Origin: Phorcus lineatus
Taxonomy: Eukaryota; Mollusca; Gastropoda; Trochida; Trochidae
Direction: 5' to 3'
NCBI GenBank assembly: GCA_921293015.1
Contig: OV121090.1
Location: 4,030,001 to 4,094,000, forward strand
Length of the DNA stretch: 64,000 bases
In this document: piece by piece, positions 1-14,292 of the stretch
Layout: each line of letters opens with the position of its first letter
Numbering within the stretch: the stretch's first letter is position 1
The notes under the pieces: generated by a model
Seen by the model: only the letters and a program-made list of their open reading frames with translations
The model's database searches: none
What the model was told of the DNA's origin: nothing
Program-made: the position numbers and the translations under genes

Positions 1-3000
1 TAGTACATGGAAGAATCATGTTGTATACTAGTGTCTTTTGTTTTGTTCCAGCCTCTTAAAACTTTCCGGCTTTACAAGTAATTCCATGGAAATACAACTT
101 AACACTTTTTCTTTAATAACTGCTAAACCAATTATGTCCTAAATGAAGCCCCATATATACCAATTTCTTGGATAAACCGAACACATTTTTCCTCCTCATT
201 AGTATACAAGACCTTTGTCAGAGAGTTATAATTGCCCAGTCTGTTTGCTAAAGTATTCTTGTTGGACAATGAAGTGACACTCTGTTAGTGCCAGATCGAC
301 TGTTATTTATACAGAGATATTGATACTCAAAAGTTTGATACGTTACGAATAGATCAATAGGAAACTATCTTAAAGTAAACAAGGCACCATTACGGTCTTA
401 GTAAGATCATATTGCTAGTAATATTTCTCTATGGTATTGGGAAAACATTAATGCTTCGATTTTCAAAGAAAATTATTTCAAGCATTAATCATTGTCAATG
501 TGTGAACTTAGTGAATAATATTGCATTGTCATTTCCCGTGGTCGTTTAAGTATAAACGATGTATAAAAACATGTATACATTAAAGAGACAGTAGAGCGTT
601 TTAGATAAATGATGTGATCTTACGTTTACATTAATAGACTTTTCAAGTTGCCAATTTGCGAATAGTTTTTCAAAAGAAGCAGTTATATACATTTGGCATA
701 CATGTTTATTGTTGGATAGTTGAGCAAATAAATTCAAAAGAAAATGCTACTGCTCCTTTACGCGGTGTTGACAAATGTCACATGTCTAAATTTCACAGTT
801 AAGTTTGTTCATTCATGTAAACTGTGTGTCTGATTAGAATCGACCTGGTGTAATTACAAGGATTAACAAATTCTTGATTAATTCCATTTATCGGGATACG
901 TTTTTCGGCTGCAGAATGGTCTGATGATATACCGTGTGTGAAGGAAACCATTGAACGAGGTCGTATCCTGGTAGATGAAAAGTTCAGAATTCCTCGAAAC
1001 ACGGTCATTCAGACTAGTTAATAAATCATATACTGGGATATACCATTGATGAAGACTTGTGTATTCAACATATCCTTTAAAACGATTAGTAGATCTTTAG
1101 TCCCGTAAGTTAGGTAGAAAATATAAGTTTGATAGAACTGCTGCTATACCAGATCAATGTGATAATGTTTTAGTTATAAACCAGTAATGATAAGACTTTT
1201 GGGACATTTGGGTTATATCGTTAAACTCAATGAAAAGAATCAAAACATTTATAACCAAACCATTTCACATTTTACGAGCATTTAGATCGTTCATCTTGAC
1301 AAAGAAATATTATGCCTTAGTGAAAATATGAACCCGATATGATTGCCCTCGTGGAATATAAATTCAGATATTTACCCTTTTCTATTCTGAAACATTCGCT
1401 GAAGTATCATTACCCAATGTACTATATTTAGGTAAGTATGACTTCCAATTTCCAAAATGTTATGTTCCGGATACTGACCCAAGAGACCTTAGATCTTAAA
1501 GGCGCTCTAGGGCGTTTTCCTGGGGCAATAAGAGGGATTTAATAAAAATGGTAAAGATAGTACCAACTGTAAAACTTTTTAACATCAATAAAAGAATGTT
1601 TAAACGAACATACAAATGTCAGTGAAAATACGCATTTTCCTTGAAAGGTGCTCACAACGGCCACGTGCAATTTTTGCTTGACACATTATTCTATGACAAT
1701 CAGTTTTAATTTGTTAATTAGATTCTTTACTTTTTGAAGAACTTATGTAACCCAGTATTGAATTAGAAATATTTAAAGAATTTAAATTTGTAATTTAAAA
1801 AATGTGCTACACTGGCTTTTACGAAACCTTGAACAAGTTGATTCGCTCAAATGTATGAAGCGTTATCTATCAAGGAAATCAGAATTGAGTAACGTCTCCA
1901 AATATAAGAACCAAGGGTGTTGAATGTTTAGCGTTGCCTAAAGTCAAATCGAGTTGTTAAGATGACTTAGTTCAATATCATTATTTGAATAGATTGGAAC
2001 AAGTCAGTCTTGATAGCCCTTTATTTCTTTTCAGGCAGAAGTCATAGTCTTTAACAGATGAGGACACATTCCTGAACGAAATTATGAACCGTTTTATCAG
2101 TATTGCCTTGCTGCCTGTCACCTTGAGAATTAATGTTACAAAGTTATATAACATGAAACATGGTAACACCTGCCACAGTATTGATAACAGGATTTCACTA
2201 TGGTGGTTTGATCATGATTTACGGCTTTTGTGCTGAGCCCTGTAAAGAGCTTTAGAAGCATCATCGGCCATATGGCAAGTCATGCATATTTATAGGTTCC
2301 TTAATTGCATTGCTCTGCAATTCTTCCAAGAAATTGTTTCTTTGAGAATTTTAATTGATTGATACAAGAATACATAAAAAGCTAACCATGTTATTTTCTG
2401 CAAATAATGAAACGTGTGTTATCATCAACCATTTGAAAGCCCCAGTAGCATACTTCAATAACGACCTTAATGTTTCCATCTTAAGAGATAAAAGTTGATA
2501 TTCAACGTTGAAGAGCAATTTATCATATTACAACAATTAGATATTGAAAACTATGATTTAACGGTTTGTCGTATGACGTCATAAGTTCATAACTCATGAG
2601 GGAAACATATTTTGATTTCATAAAATCAACTGTGATTTGTAGAAGAGAAATACAATGAAGGAAGTTTTGGAAAGTGCTTTTCAGTAGCAGTTGAATATTG
2701 GTTTTATAAAATATTTATGTACTTTATGTTTTTGTCACCGACACAATATTACACATTTAGTCCATATCTTAATCAAAAACAAAAAAATCCACTATCTGAA
2801 ATCAACAGTGAATCGTATAGTTTATATTGAGTTGAGATATGAAAAGCATGTGACAAGCGTGAAGAAAAACTAATACGAATAAGTAATGGGAACGTCCCTT
2901 CTGCATTGCGAATATCTCCTATTATGCTTTAAGGTATGCTGGCTGAAAATGACACAAGATGTACACAAAACAGAATATATCAACACAGAAAGTGATATGA

Positions 3001-4620
3001 AACCAATTGCCTTCTGGAGTGTAAATCAGAAAAAACAGGTAACACGTTTTAAGACAACCGTTCACAAGTGCTGAGGATATCACTAACAAGGTACAACTAA
3101 AATAACAAATACAAAGCATCATCACACACTCATTGGAACTGTAATTGGCAAATGCCTGTTTCGAGATGTATTCTTGTGGGACTTGAAGTAGCCATCCATA
3201 AGTGCTTGACTACATTTTATTTACGGAGGCTAATTGCTTACACTTGTAAGATCACTTGGAGTCTTTCTACATGTAAACATTACAGCAATAATGTTTGCAT
3301 TCGGTGATTCCATAGTAGCGTTGGCAACAATGGTTTACAATGAATACAGCTGATGTTAAGGTTGTGGTATGATATTTTCCTGGTTGTTAAACATGTTGGA
3401 AAAAGTGATTACTGATTGATCGAATACATCACCTTCATTTATTCAATTGTGCCTTATAAACAGGCTTTAGGTTTTGTCTGCATTAAATTGCAGATGTTTG
3501 TTTATTCTCTGAGAATGAATAAAAGTGATCAAGACGGAAGTGGGTTTTTTACAGATAAAAATCGAAAATATTGTCAATTCTTCTATTTTCCATTATTTTC
3601 ATAGCTGAATGGTTCAAATATAACAAACCTTAATAAGCAAACATATCAAAGATATAAACAAAATCTGGTCATATTTGGTTTAATGCCAACCATTTTGTGT
3701 ATGTTGGTCAAATGAAGTGAGACGATGTATATAGATTCATGTGTTTCATCGGATAAAAAGGATGAATGACATTGTTAGAAATATATTCTTGTGTTTTGTG
3801 TCCGGACCGCTTCACCTGATGCCAAGAAAAAATCACCTGTGAGCTGTATTTCATTTGATTTGAAAAACGTCACATACAGATAATTAAGGCATGTTTGTAG
3901 CGTCAGGTATGTATGTGGTTGATAATGATATACTCAGAGATTTTCCAAATCAAATGAAATCCAGGCCAAGAGAATCGGATCTTAGATGATCTTGTGTACA
4001 TTGAAATAATAACACGTTAAGAGAGACGACTGAAAGATATTACGAAATGTGATAAACATACTGATTAATGATAAAACAATTTGGACATTGCGATCCTCTA
4101 ACAAGGAGAATGAGTAATCTAAGAAAATTGCATATTAGGTTTGAATTCTTTGTATCTAAAACACATTATATATCCTATAAGGTTTCAAAATTCGTCTCAA
4201 ATGTAATGCCGATATATTTTCCAATTAAATTTGGAATCTAAGAACTGAGCCCATGAGTAAAATACTTTCTTACTTTGCATGGTCTTTAATATTGCCACCG
4301 AAAATTGAATATCCTATGCAATTTCATATGGACAATTGAATATCAATATATTGGAAATCAGGGTTGTCCTCAATATAATTTCCTCAGTTTATACTGTTTA
4401 TTGGATAAAATATATCACCAGGATTGACCCGTACATTATGTTCGTTAACTTAAAGTAGCAAAATATTTTTTGACAAACTGTCATATCTAGATAAACCATC
4501 CAAAACTGTGTTCCAAAAAACATTTGCTAGTTGTACACCATTCGATTCTACACAGCAGATGGTATGGAAATTGAGACTCTACTCGCAATGAATTATGGTA
4601 TGTTCTATTGATAAAGAGTC
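1..4620. other. AT-rich non-coding stretch, no gene seen
   Basis: All open frames here are short (under about 70 codons), lack recognisable domains and look like chance openings in AT-rich DNA. The only structure I noted is a short inverted repeat near 3.85-3.96 kb, listed separately. I could not match this stretch convincingly to the duplicated units downstream. Confidence 0.6.
3848..3963. repeat. short inverted repeat, possible small MITE or hairpin
   Basis: A 15-base word containing ATTTCATTTGATTTG at the left edge recurs as its reverse complement at the right edge, about 85 bases apart. The outer flanks do not match well, so this may be a worn miniature element or a chance hairpin. Confidence 0.35.
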
Positions 4621-4659
4621 AATATATACATGTAACGAAAAATATCATAGTGTGTGGTG

Positions 4660-5000
4660 CACTCATGTCATGCAATAATATGAATGCACCAGACGTCCCT
4701 GGTAAGTTGGGCGAGTGTTGACTTAGTCTTCACAGGGTGAATCTCTTCACATACGATCGAAACAGGTCTGAGTAGAAGTAATTGATGCTGCCAAAATATC
4801 AGACATATAAGTTCCAGGTCGATAAATTTGTGTCGTTATTGCCCCTAAAGGAGAACTCACCATTGCCATATTTCTAAAGGTGATTATCAGAAGCTTATTA
4901 TAGAAGAGCACGGACTCTTTATGGCTATCAAATCGATCGGTAGACCCTGGCACATTATATTTACACATTACCTTGCAAGTTGCAACGTTTGGGAACACAT
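4660..5000. repeat. dispersed diverged repeat, copy 1
   Basis: The stretch holding the word AGTAGAAGTAATTG, then a match to ATCAGACATATAAGTTCCAG, a poorly conserved middle and an AT-rich end with CATTTATACACATT-like words, is similar to 7500-7700, 11640-11970 and 26020-26350. Two of these (11.6 and 26.0 kb) are partners in the large duplication; the others suggest an older dispersed element. No termini or coding potential seen. Confidence 0.45.
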
Positions 5001-7174
5001 AAGAAAAGCTATTTCCAATTAAACATTTTTGTAAACATGATCTTCTCCCATTAAGGAGTAAATAGTTTTTCTGGTTCTCCTAGAGCAATTTCAGCAATTA
5101 GAAACATTTTATATAAAATGGGGTTGTTTTTTTTCTACGTATCAACATACATTAAACTTGAGTGCTTTGACATTTCGATAGCCATATGCGTCGCAACCCA
5201 TCGATTTACATGGATAACACTGCAAGACCTCCATCCATTAAAGATAAGATACTTTCAGCTTCCTCTAAAAGTAACCATCACCAAAATACCATGGCTTGTG
5301 CGTAGATCTGACCAACACCCAATAAAACATTTATGGGACAACCGGGGACACAAAAGAAGGAGAAGCAGGGTTAGAGTTTGGTGCATCCTGTTATATCAGC
5401 GTTACATGTCTCGTTACTCATTGAGCTTGATGTAAATTTATCAAACTGAAAGGTTCTGTCACAGGATGGTGCCACTTTTGTTATATGCAAGTGATTTCAT
5501 TGGCAGGTTTAATAAATGTAAACATGCGTTTAAAGTATGTGTATCTACTGCAACCTTAGGTAAATTCAGGTAATGACTGTTTCACCCTAAAAGATTTACC
5601 GTAATTGAAGACCATTTAAGACAACAATTTTACTAAACACGAGTTTGCACATAATGTTTAAATAGCTATGTAATGTACATTGCATTATAGTTACAGAATA
5701 GTTCTTCATGAATACAAGAAAACTGATATTATATATCTTGTAGCCATTAAAACATGTATTGTTGTAAGAAATATGTGATAGAAGAATAGATTTGTGTTGA
5801 ATATTTGTGGAACAAGAGAAAGCTAAACTATATTTTATGATACCTACATTTCTACTTTTAAAAAGATTTGTTACAACGAGTGTCTGCACATATGTCTCAT
5901 AATATGGGTCGTTATCTTAAAAGCTCTCCTAGTGGATCAATGACGTCTCCAGATCAGATATTGTAATACTCAGATTGCATTCTGGCAGGCAATACGTTAG
6001 GAGCTATATCATTACTTTATAACGAACATGATATACCAAATGCCAAACTTGTAATCTCTTAAACAGAGGCTAAGAAAGATAAGACGTACATTTGTACATT
6101 ACCATATGCCTTCACGTGTTGACATCTTTTTTTCAAAAAGGGGCTACGATTAGTTTTTGCTTTGTATTTAGTTCTGTAATCCGTCTTGAAATTTGCGTTA
6201 TGGTATTTTTTACTCCATTTGCTACTTAAACAGATCAAGATTATATGTTTCATAATCGCAATATCATGACTCCATCAATCAATTATTTAACAGCATCGGC
6301 AAGGGCAACTCACAATGACCCTAATGACATTGATTTTATGAGCTTATTCCACTTTAAATCACGACCTTATCAAGAACCTCACAGAAAGGAGATACACTGA
6401 CACATGGCAAATATGAAGTTTTCTGATATTGTCAATGCATATTTGATAATGACACAGTTTTCAGGAGCTCATTCCACTTCAATTTACCATCTCATCAAAT
6501 AATTCACAGAGAGTCGGTGCACTGCCACATGAAGTAACAAGGATCGATATAATGCAGTGTATTGTAACTCAATTCAAATTGTATCATCACACGAAGTTTG
6601 CTGGGAAAAAATTGCTGATATTGTAATTGATAAAAGATATTTATAAATTATCTGTGTTTAAGCCTACAATGCTACCATTAACGTTATAGAAGCTCGTCTG
6701 GAATGAAAACGTTTACAGGTAAAACTACTCAATTTAATATAAATCTCTCTATGGAATCATGTTTATATCCTAGATTAGATGTCGGTGTTTATCGATCAAG
6801 GAATAAAATCTACAAGTTTACAAAAACATCAACATTGTATCATCTCCATGTCAATTCCGCATGTGTGAGCCCAAGTTGTTGCTATTGGTTGAGTTATCGA
6901 TGCCTTGGGACTGAGTAGATTCCTAAGTGTTCATATTTTCAAATTACATTACAACATAAAGTTTTATGAGGTATATTTATGAATCGGATAGCAACGTTGT
7001 GGATTTCATAACTCCATATTCATAAAAATGTCATGTCATTTTCAAATAATTCATGTGCATATGAAATGTAAACAGCATTTACACTCTCGAGGGAAACGAT
7101 ATTTTTTTATTTCAAGGATTAAAGATTTATAGAATGCACGTCTCAGATAGAATGATAACTGTCATTAATAGACA

Positions 7175-7480
7175 CATCCTGCTACATCAGCGTACATGAA
7201 TCCGCTCTCGCTCCTTCCATATACCCTGATCTCATTGAAGCCAAAACCTTCGTATCGCTAGCTATCTAACCAGCCAATGAGAAGACTCGCTTTCAGCAAC
7301 AACGGCACAACCCGGATGCAAAAATCCGTTCATGCGCCTTAATTAACGACATTTCATCGGCTGAAAAAATAACAGGTAAATAACAGGTGAGCATAGCCAC
7401 GAATACCTAGTCGCGCCAGCCGTACGAGGGTTATGGCCCGAATGAGATCAGCGGATTCAATTACGCTGATGAGCAGGATG
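7175..7480. mobile_element. MITE of the CATCCTGCTACATCAGCG family, full copy
   Basis: A 306-bp non-coding element with long imperfect terminal inverted repeats: it opens with CATCCTGCTACATCAGCGTA and closes with a diverged reverse complement ending GCAGGATG. Inner words (ACCCTGATCTCATT, ACGAGGGTTATGG, CAATGAGA) recur in the other copies. The flanks resemble a worn 9-bp target duplication (6 of 9 bases). It holds no open frame and must depend on an autonomous relative. It lies at the same relative place as the copy at 23549 in unit B, so it probably predates the duplication. Confidence 0.8.
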
Positions 7481-8774
7481 ATATTGACAATTCTCATCAG
7501 ACGACCCTTATTACTTCTGCTAGTGTTGGCACAGTGTCCTCAGAGCAAACCTCTTCACATCCAATTCACACATATCTGACCAGATGTAATTGTTGCTGCA
7601 AAAATAATCATCACATCTTGATAACCAAATGGCATTGTAGTCCCTTGCTATGATAATACCTTAGGATCATTCATGTATGATGAAAAAAGAACTTGCAATT
7701 AAAACTTCATTTTGCATATTAACATTATCAACAATTAAGGGACAAAGTAGGACATATATTCCTTAATAACCTTTTTACAAAGACAACGATATATCATTTG
7801 TCTTGTTATTTCACAAACGCTTTTCTTATTTCTGAATAAGAGAACCCTATATAGGCCACCAGCAATAGTTAGTCATTAGTTGACTCATAATTAACATGAA
7901 CACAGTCATTAACGTCTGTACATAACATCAATAAACTAATATGTGGGTACGAGGATTATTACCGAGCGCATGGTTTATGTATATTTTAAGGCACTTTCTT
8001 GCCAATCTTAATGTACTTATCATGTAATGCATAGCGAAAAAAAGAGATGTTTTCAATTCAGAAGAGATGATTCAAGATACCATAAATATTTATTATTCTT
8101 ATATATTCTTATTTTATACCCCCCAAAGACATGTAATGCATTTGGCAGCCCGTTGAGTTAAAGTGACCAGTTTTCAAATTCCAAATACGAGATCAAATGC
8201 CTCATAATATTCATTTTTAATGCTTAAGAATACTTTAATGAAGACATTATCCCAGAGGAATAAGAAACTGATATTTTTTTAAAATGTTGATTTGTAATTT
8301 GCCTTTATAAATACCATGAGAATACTAAAGAATTATGTTTTCCTAATAGTTTTGCTGAAGTATTTTAGATTATACTTACTCATTCCTAAAAACCAATATA
8401 TCTTTTTTCACGAGATTTGATTTTGCAAGGGTAATATCGCGATATAAAATTTCAAAATTTTCAAGACATCAGAATCACAAGTTTCAGTGATGACATACTG
8501 AATGGATACTTGGCAGAAGCTGTCTCTTTTATCATTGTTGTTTATCAATATGATAATAATCTCAATGATAATATTTTAACGCGCACTTATTCTTCTGCCA
8601 AGGAGCTTGGTGAAAGTGCTACACATGTACAGAAATTTACTTCAGAGCTAACGAAGTGCTACACGAAGCAATGTACACCCGGTATTTCAGGTTACCATTT
8701 ATACAACTGGGTGAAGTTAGTGCAATGAGGATACAATTCCTAGGGATACAAGACAGTACGAGTTACAATTCTTT

Positions 8775-8850
8775 CGTGTTTCAACCGGGATTCGAACCCG
8801 GAATTTTCATGTGAGAGACCTACACCATGTGCTCGAAAGACATGTTACAT
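8775..8850 (-). repeat. tRNA-like B-box remnant (SINE or tRNA pseudogene fragment)
   Basis: Read on the - strand, this contains CCGGGTTCGAATCCCGG, which is a perfect T-arm with an RNA polymerase III B box. An acceptor strand that would pair with the sequence after the T-arm is missing and the upstream half does not fold as a tRNA, so it is a fragment, not a functional tRNA gene. Confidence 0.5.
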
Positions 8851-10918
8851 TAACACCTGTTTGTATTTTATTTATAAGTAACTTAGAGCAGCCAAATTTG
8901 TTCATCAACTTCTAAAAATAGATTGTCATCCTCTAGTGACAAGCTACACCTTATTGTATCATTTTTGTATTGTATCATCACGCTAAAATATTTAGGCAGT
9001 ACATGTACAAGATCTGTAATATTATTCATGAAGTTGCAGAGAGAAAATAATTTATCATTATCTTACAACTTTGTGTCTCATAACCGAAAAAAGGAGAAGA
9101 CTTTAAAAGCATTTTAAAAAAAGCACTTTTGTTTCTTTAATTAAAATTGTGTCTATTGTAGGTCAAATTCTGCTTTTGTAGCTTCCTGAATAACGGAAAA
9201 GGCATTTGCCAGCATTTTAGTTAAAACATCACCTATCTGTATTTCAGTAATAACTGCAGATTATTTCATTGTTTTTGCCCAATACCATTCCTATCTCATC
9301 GAGTGGAGTGAGAAAGTAATATGTTCATGAGTTACGCAGCTAAATGTGAAAAAATGTGACTGTCTTACTTCATGAAACGGGATGGAAATTATATTCGGCA
9401 GAAATAATGAAATAGTTTATTCATTTTATAATCTTCCTCATTGTAAAAGAGCATTTTAAACAGTGTAGGCCGACATCGAGCGAAATTTTACTACTGTTAT
9501 GAATGACACAACTTAGAAACTCCCATCACTGTTGCACAGTAAATGCGATAAGGAATTAGTTCGATTGAATCAATATAGAGTTTCACTTTAAAAATATATA
9601 TCTACTGTGACTGTTATAAATTAGAGTTTAAGAATACAATTCAATTCTGGAAATACTTGGCGAAATAATGGCTCCATGTGCATTTATGATCACCAAATTA
9701 GACACGAACTGCTACTGCAAGTGAAGCTTTTGAAACTGTGACTTTTCTCTCGCTTCGCTACGTTTTTCGTGGTAAATCGAATCATAATACAGTAAACAGA
9801 TAAGATATGAACTCAATAAGTTTTTATGATGTCAAAAAGACATATTTACACTGAACACTTTGAATAGTTACGTACTGAAAACATCGCAACAAGTCATTTA
9901 TCCCCAGTCCTAATCAACCCCTTGACGTGAAGGGAGATAATTGCGCAAAGGTAGGTAAAAGGTCCTGTCCAACTTTTGTCACTGATTTTCTACTGCTTTT
10001 GTTTAAATATGGATTGTATTGTCATTGTATACTCCTTTATTTCATTGCTATATATATGATACAAGCTATTATCAAACTGATCATGGAAGGTTGGATTGAA
10101 AATGTGCTTCAAATTCTGAATCTACAGAGGTTGCAGAAGAAATGTGAAATATGAGATATGCTCAAACAAAGCGCCTACAAACATAAAATACATCAATTCA
10201 TCTGACATGAATAGTTAATGTATTTCTGGCTAGAAACGATATAAATCGTGCAGTTAATGTTATCTTGAGAGTGAAATAATGCATTTTTCTCATGTAATGG
10301 CGACTCATATCATGTATTTCAATTGTAAAACAAATGATTATTTTTCTGTTTTTTTACAAATATTAAGTATGGTACGAGTTATACACTAACCGAATGATGT
10401 CATCGCCTAATGCTTCCATCATACCTGTCAGTTGTTGCAGACACAAACTTGTACTGGTTTATGGAAATATGAAAGTATCATCCTGGAAGGACATCCTAAA
10501 ACTATGGCAACTTTTAATTGTAAAGTAATAGGTTGCTGTGACCTTTTATCACGCAGTCAGATGTGATAACCCCTCACTGCCAGACATAATAAGGGTTTTA
10601 TTTTGTTGCTTCTGTAGCATAATTATCCAAAGCTATGATATTACGGCTTTATTACCTGCTTTCGATTTGTCTGACCTTGTGGGTGTCTGGCTGTTTTCTT
10701 CTACTTCGGGTCTATTTCCGAGTCAAAGTCGAGATGATAAACGTATGCCACATGAACAGATTCAGTGATTACCAAACTTTTGTGTGGTTCATATTTGAAA
10801 TACTGTATCTTGGTGAACGATAATTAATATGTTATAAAGTTTGGTTTTAAAGATAAAAGTAAGATAACAATCATCTCACATATACAACCATAATTAAATC
10901 AGAGTCATTAGACGTGAG

Positions 10919-11181
10919 TTGAGGTGAATTGATAAGGGGTTCAACGCCGCTTTCAATAGTATTTCACTTATATCGCGGCTGCTAGGTTTATTGCAGGGAG
11001 AAAGCCCGCAACACCATTGTGGCTATGCATTGCAGTGAAACCTGCGAGCATCGGCTGGAACTAGCAAATCATGGGTGTTACCGCACTGAACTTTAGTGTA
11101 GCATTGCACCCAAACCTGACTGCTTCTAGATCAGTTCTCTACTGCAAAGTTGCCGAGCCCCTGGCGGGATTCGAACCATCT
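10919..11181 (-). mobile_element. tRNA-derived SINE (family 1), near-complete copy lacking most of the tRNA head
   Basis: On the - strand it runs from a B-box-like GGTTCGAATCCCGCC, through the body (GGGGCTCGGCAAC..., CTGCAGG-type words, a GGTGTTGCGGGCTTTCTCCC motif), to a 3' tail containing GCGGCGTTGAAC and CACCTCAAC. The same body is found complete with a tRNA head at 36608. The A-box half is missing, so it is 5'-truncated. SINEs have no protein and are copied by a LINE reverse transcriptase. Confidence 0.75.
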
Positions 11182-11639
11182 GTTGTCAATCTAATCGCCA
11201 AATAAGACCTAATAACGTATAAAATGACTGTTGATCTCGAAACCTGTTTTGATGGTTTGGCATGACGGACAGTTCAAGTACTGTAAAATAAAAGATCCGA
11301 ATAAGCAACACGATGCATTAAAAACCATCTAAGTTACTTCTTTTTCACGTTTGTGTATTGTGGCGACATAAACACAATTAAATGCAAAATTAACACAACG
11401 CTAACCGCGTGTGTGTTTTAACATAAGTTGTTGTGAATTAATCCGAATACATCTAACGTTAACAGAAGTTACACCACCATTTAATGCTATACTGGGCTTG
11501 TTTCTGAAGTGCAATTCCTAACATAGATACACTTTATGTGTCAAATTGTCTATTATGCAGTGATAACAATATGTACACCTTTAGCAAGAACAAAGAAAAC
11601 GATAAATGCTGCACTGTATAAATAAAGGTTTTATTGGTT

Positions 11640-11970
11640 AAGAGTGAAAACAAGAACAATCAAAAGGTTCTGTGCTTTTATATCACCTAATTAGTTGAAA
11701 GCATCAGGCGACTCTCATTATAGTAAAACTGTTAAAGTCTAAAAACACTTCTGAGTAGAAGTAATTGTTGTTTGTAAAAATGTTAGACATATCAGTTCCA
11801 TCTGGATAACCTCTTGAGGTTATTGTTCCATATGGATAAAACATCGTTGCAACTGTCATCGAAAGCTTTAAATGGAACCATTAACTCAATGAAGTTATAA
11901 AAAATGATTTAATCGTCAGGCAATGGTATTTATACACATTAGCGTGCATGTTTTTAATGCATTCCATGCA
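11640..11970. repeat. dispersed diverged repeat, copy in unit A
   Basis: It aligns with 26020-26350 over its whole length, and more weakly with 4660-5000 and 7500-7700. It is non-coding and its boundaries are not resolved. Confidence 0.5.
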
Positions 11971-13750
11971 TGTTGAATACGTGTTATATCAATAACTTCT
12001 TTGAAGTGTTTCATCTATTCCTGGATCCAGGTCCTTTGCAACCGAGATAACTACAGTCAACTACACTTTGATGACATATTTATCTAAGCAGAAATGATAA
12101 AAAGTCGATTTATACACAATGAGTTCCTCATAATGCGGAGACCCACATACAGTTCTCATTTCTCTTCAATGGATGCTATTCACAGTCCCGCCCTACCTCT
12201 GCAGACAATTCAGATGGTATTTTATGTAAATCACTTAGTTAGGTTAACTGAGTTATTTCTTTAAAGTAAATACTGTTATAAGCATTCTGATACATCAGTG
12301 TATTTGAAATCGTACTTTTAACAATCCCCGATATATTTTAAGGCAAATGCTTTCTGTCTAAATACGTAATGAAATGACCTCCTTTCAGCCCTAGCCCCAG
12401 TACGCGGATGAAAGATTGGAATGAGAAAGTTTGCTTTGGAATCTCCGAATAAAGCTTCAATAACTGGGAACATTGCATGCCACATATAGCCAGCCTTTTA
12501 TCGATACAATTTTTTTTATTATAGACAACAGTATATGGCAGGAAATATCCGGTTACACATACATTGAAGTTGTAGAGTGAATAGTCATTCAAAGAACTTC
12601 CGTTTTACTACAACATCAATAGCTACAAAATGTGTCTTTCGTATTGGCATGTATCGATCTGTCCTTGTTCATTAGCGTAAATTTTTATGATTATTTTTCG
12701 AATATGAAATCTAGTGTTAAATGTAGTAAATTTACATCATTCTAGCTGTTTTATTTTCCGGTCTTAAAAGGTTAAACTTAATGGCTGTGAAAACATAATA
12801 ATTTTATGTTCGGATCTAGAGAATCTGATCATTTGAAAACAGAGAGAAGATTTATTTTCGATTTTTTCCGTAAAGGTTGGGTCATATATATATTGAGATA
12901 TAAATAATTAGTAATTCTCTTCTAACTTTGATCGTTGAGTTTTTCAATGAAAAAACAATTGAATGGAATTACATAAAGAATTGTCAACATCAATTACTTT
13001 CAGGTGAAACTGCAGGTTAATATCATTTCCAACCACAGATGAATAGAAGTTACAGAATATTTTGTAATTTCCTTTCATCACAACTTTGTCTGCAACATAT
13101 GGCACGGTTCTGTATATTTCTAATAAATTTACGTCATCATACAACCAAATTACATAATTGTTCAGTTAAACAGAAAATATGCTCTATTATTACGAAGGGC
13201 ACTATAATCTACGGTATGCCGGTATTATGTTGCATGACTGACTAAATGGAGAGGTAAACTGTAGTAGCTTCATTTCGACCCTCTATGTAGAGGTAGAATG
13301 TACATGTTTTTAAAATCTTCGTTATCTTTTTAAAATCGTTTGGACAAGATTCCATTCGCTTAAACTTAATCATCATTAACAAACATGTATAAGTTCATCT
13401 GATATATATTGACAGGAAACTTTGTCAGTGATATACAATCACACGATTGATTGATTGGTCCTTGGCATGACATGATTATAAAGAAATACATTGTGTTAAT
13501 GTGGATATATGACTTTAACATAATGTACTTTATACGTTATGCAAGGTACGTGATAAAAACACATTTTCAGACACTATACAGACAGAATTCCGCTTAATAA
13601 TGTACAAACTATATTTTATATCGAATTTCGAGCTTCCTGTTATCCTTGGAGAGGATGACTAACTGAATAATTCTATCAACAACTGAAAAGTTTTACACAG
13701 AACAGACATCTCACTTGGGATATTTATAGGAATAATGTCTGTGAAAGATG

Positions 13751-13770
13751 GGGGGGGGGGGGGGGGGGGG
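13751..13770. repeat. poly-G homopolymer tract
   Basis: An uninterrupted run of about 20 G bases precedes AGGGATTTGGATGG. A similar run occurs at about 44660. Runs of this kind can form G-quadruplexes and their length is unreliable in assemblies. Confidence 0.85.
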
Positions 13771-14275
13771 AGGGATTTGGATGGAGTGATGGGGTTGCCT
13801 CTTGACATTTACGACCCCTAGGGAATAAATGTTTTTATCAGTCCTTCCCTTCACATATCCAAAAAATGGAAAAAAGAGAATAATTTGTAAAATGTCATTT
13901 TATTTCTGAGGTTATCCGGTTCAAATAAAATCGTCCTATCAACAATAGCACAATTATCAAAATTGTAGCTGTACTCCAAATAGGGTGAATTAGCTATACA
14001 ATATCCATAGCAACAATGTATTTAACCTGACAAAGAGTATGCTGTCAAATAAGTCAAAACTGTCAATTATGTTGTTTCAACAAACCCAATGACTGCTTCT
14101 GATAATTTCCATTTCAATGCTAAATGGTTTATATATTGACATCATGATTTTCGATCGGAAGTTTGACAATATTTTACGACTGTTTGTTGATAGTGCTTTA
14201 GGTATTATAACTACATTCAGTGCACATGTAAGCAGGACACTATTAGCATTTGGGCTTCCACACATTATCTAATAT

Positions 14276-14292
14276 CTTGCTACATCAGCGTC
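14276..14292. repeat. tiny remnant of the CATCCTGCTACATCAGCG MITE end
   Basis: The word CTTGCTACATCAGCGT matches the left terminus of the MITE family seen at 7175, 23549 and 57443. No partner end is visible, so this is either a deletion remnant or a chance match. Confidence 0.35.

Noticed and set aside
5118-5435. 105-codon + strand open frame
   Set aside because: No recognisable motif, no splice context and no counterpart in the duplicated unit.
8775-8850. A functional tRNA gene on the - strand
   Set aside because: The T-arm is perfect, but no matching acceptor, D-arm or anticodon arm can be drawn.
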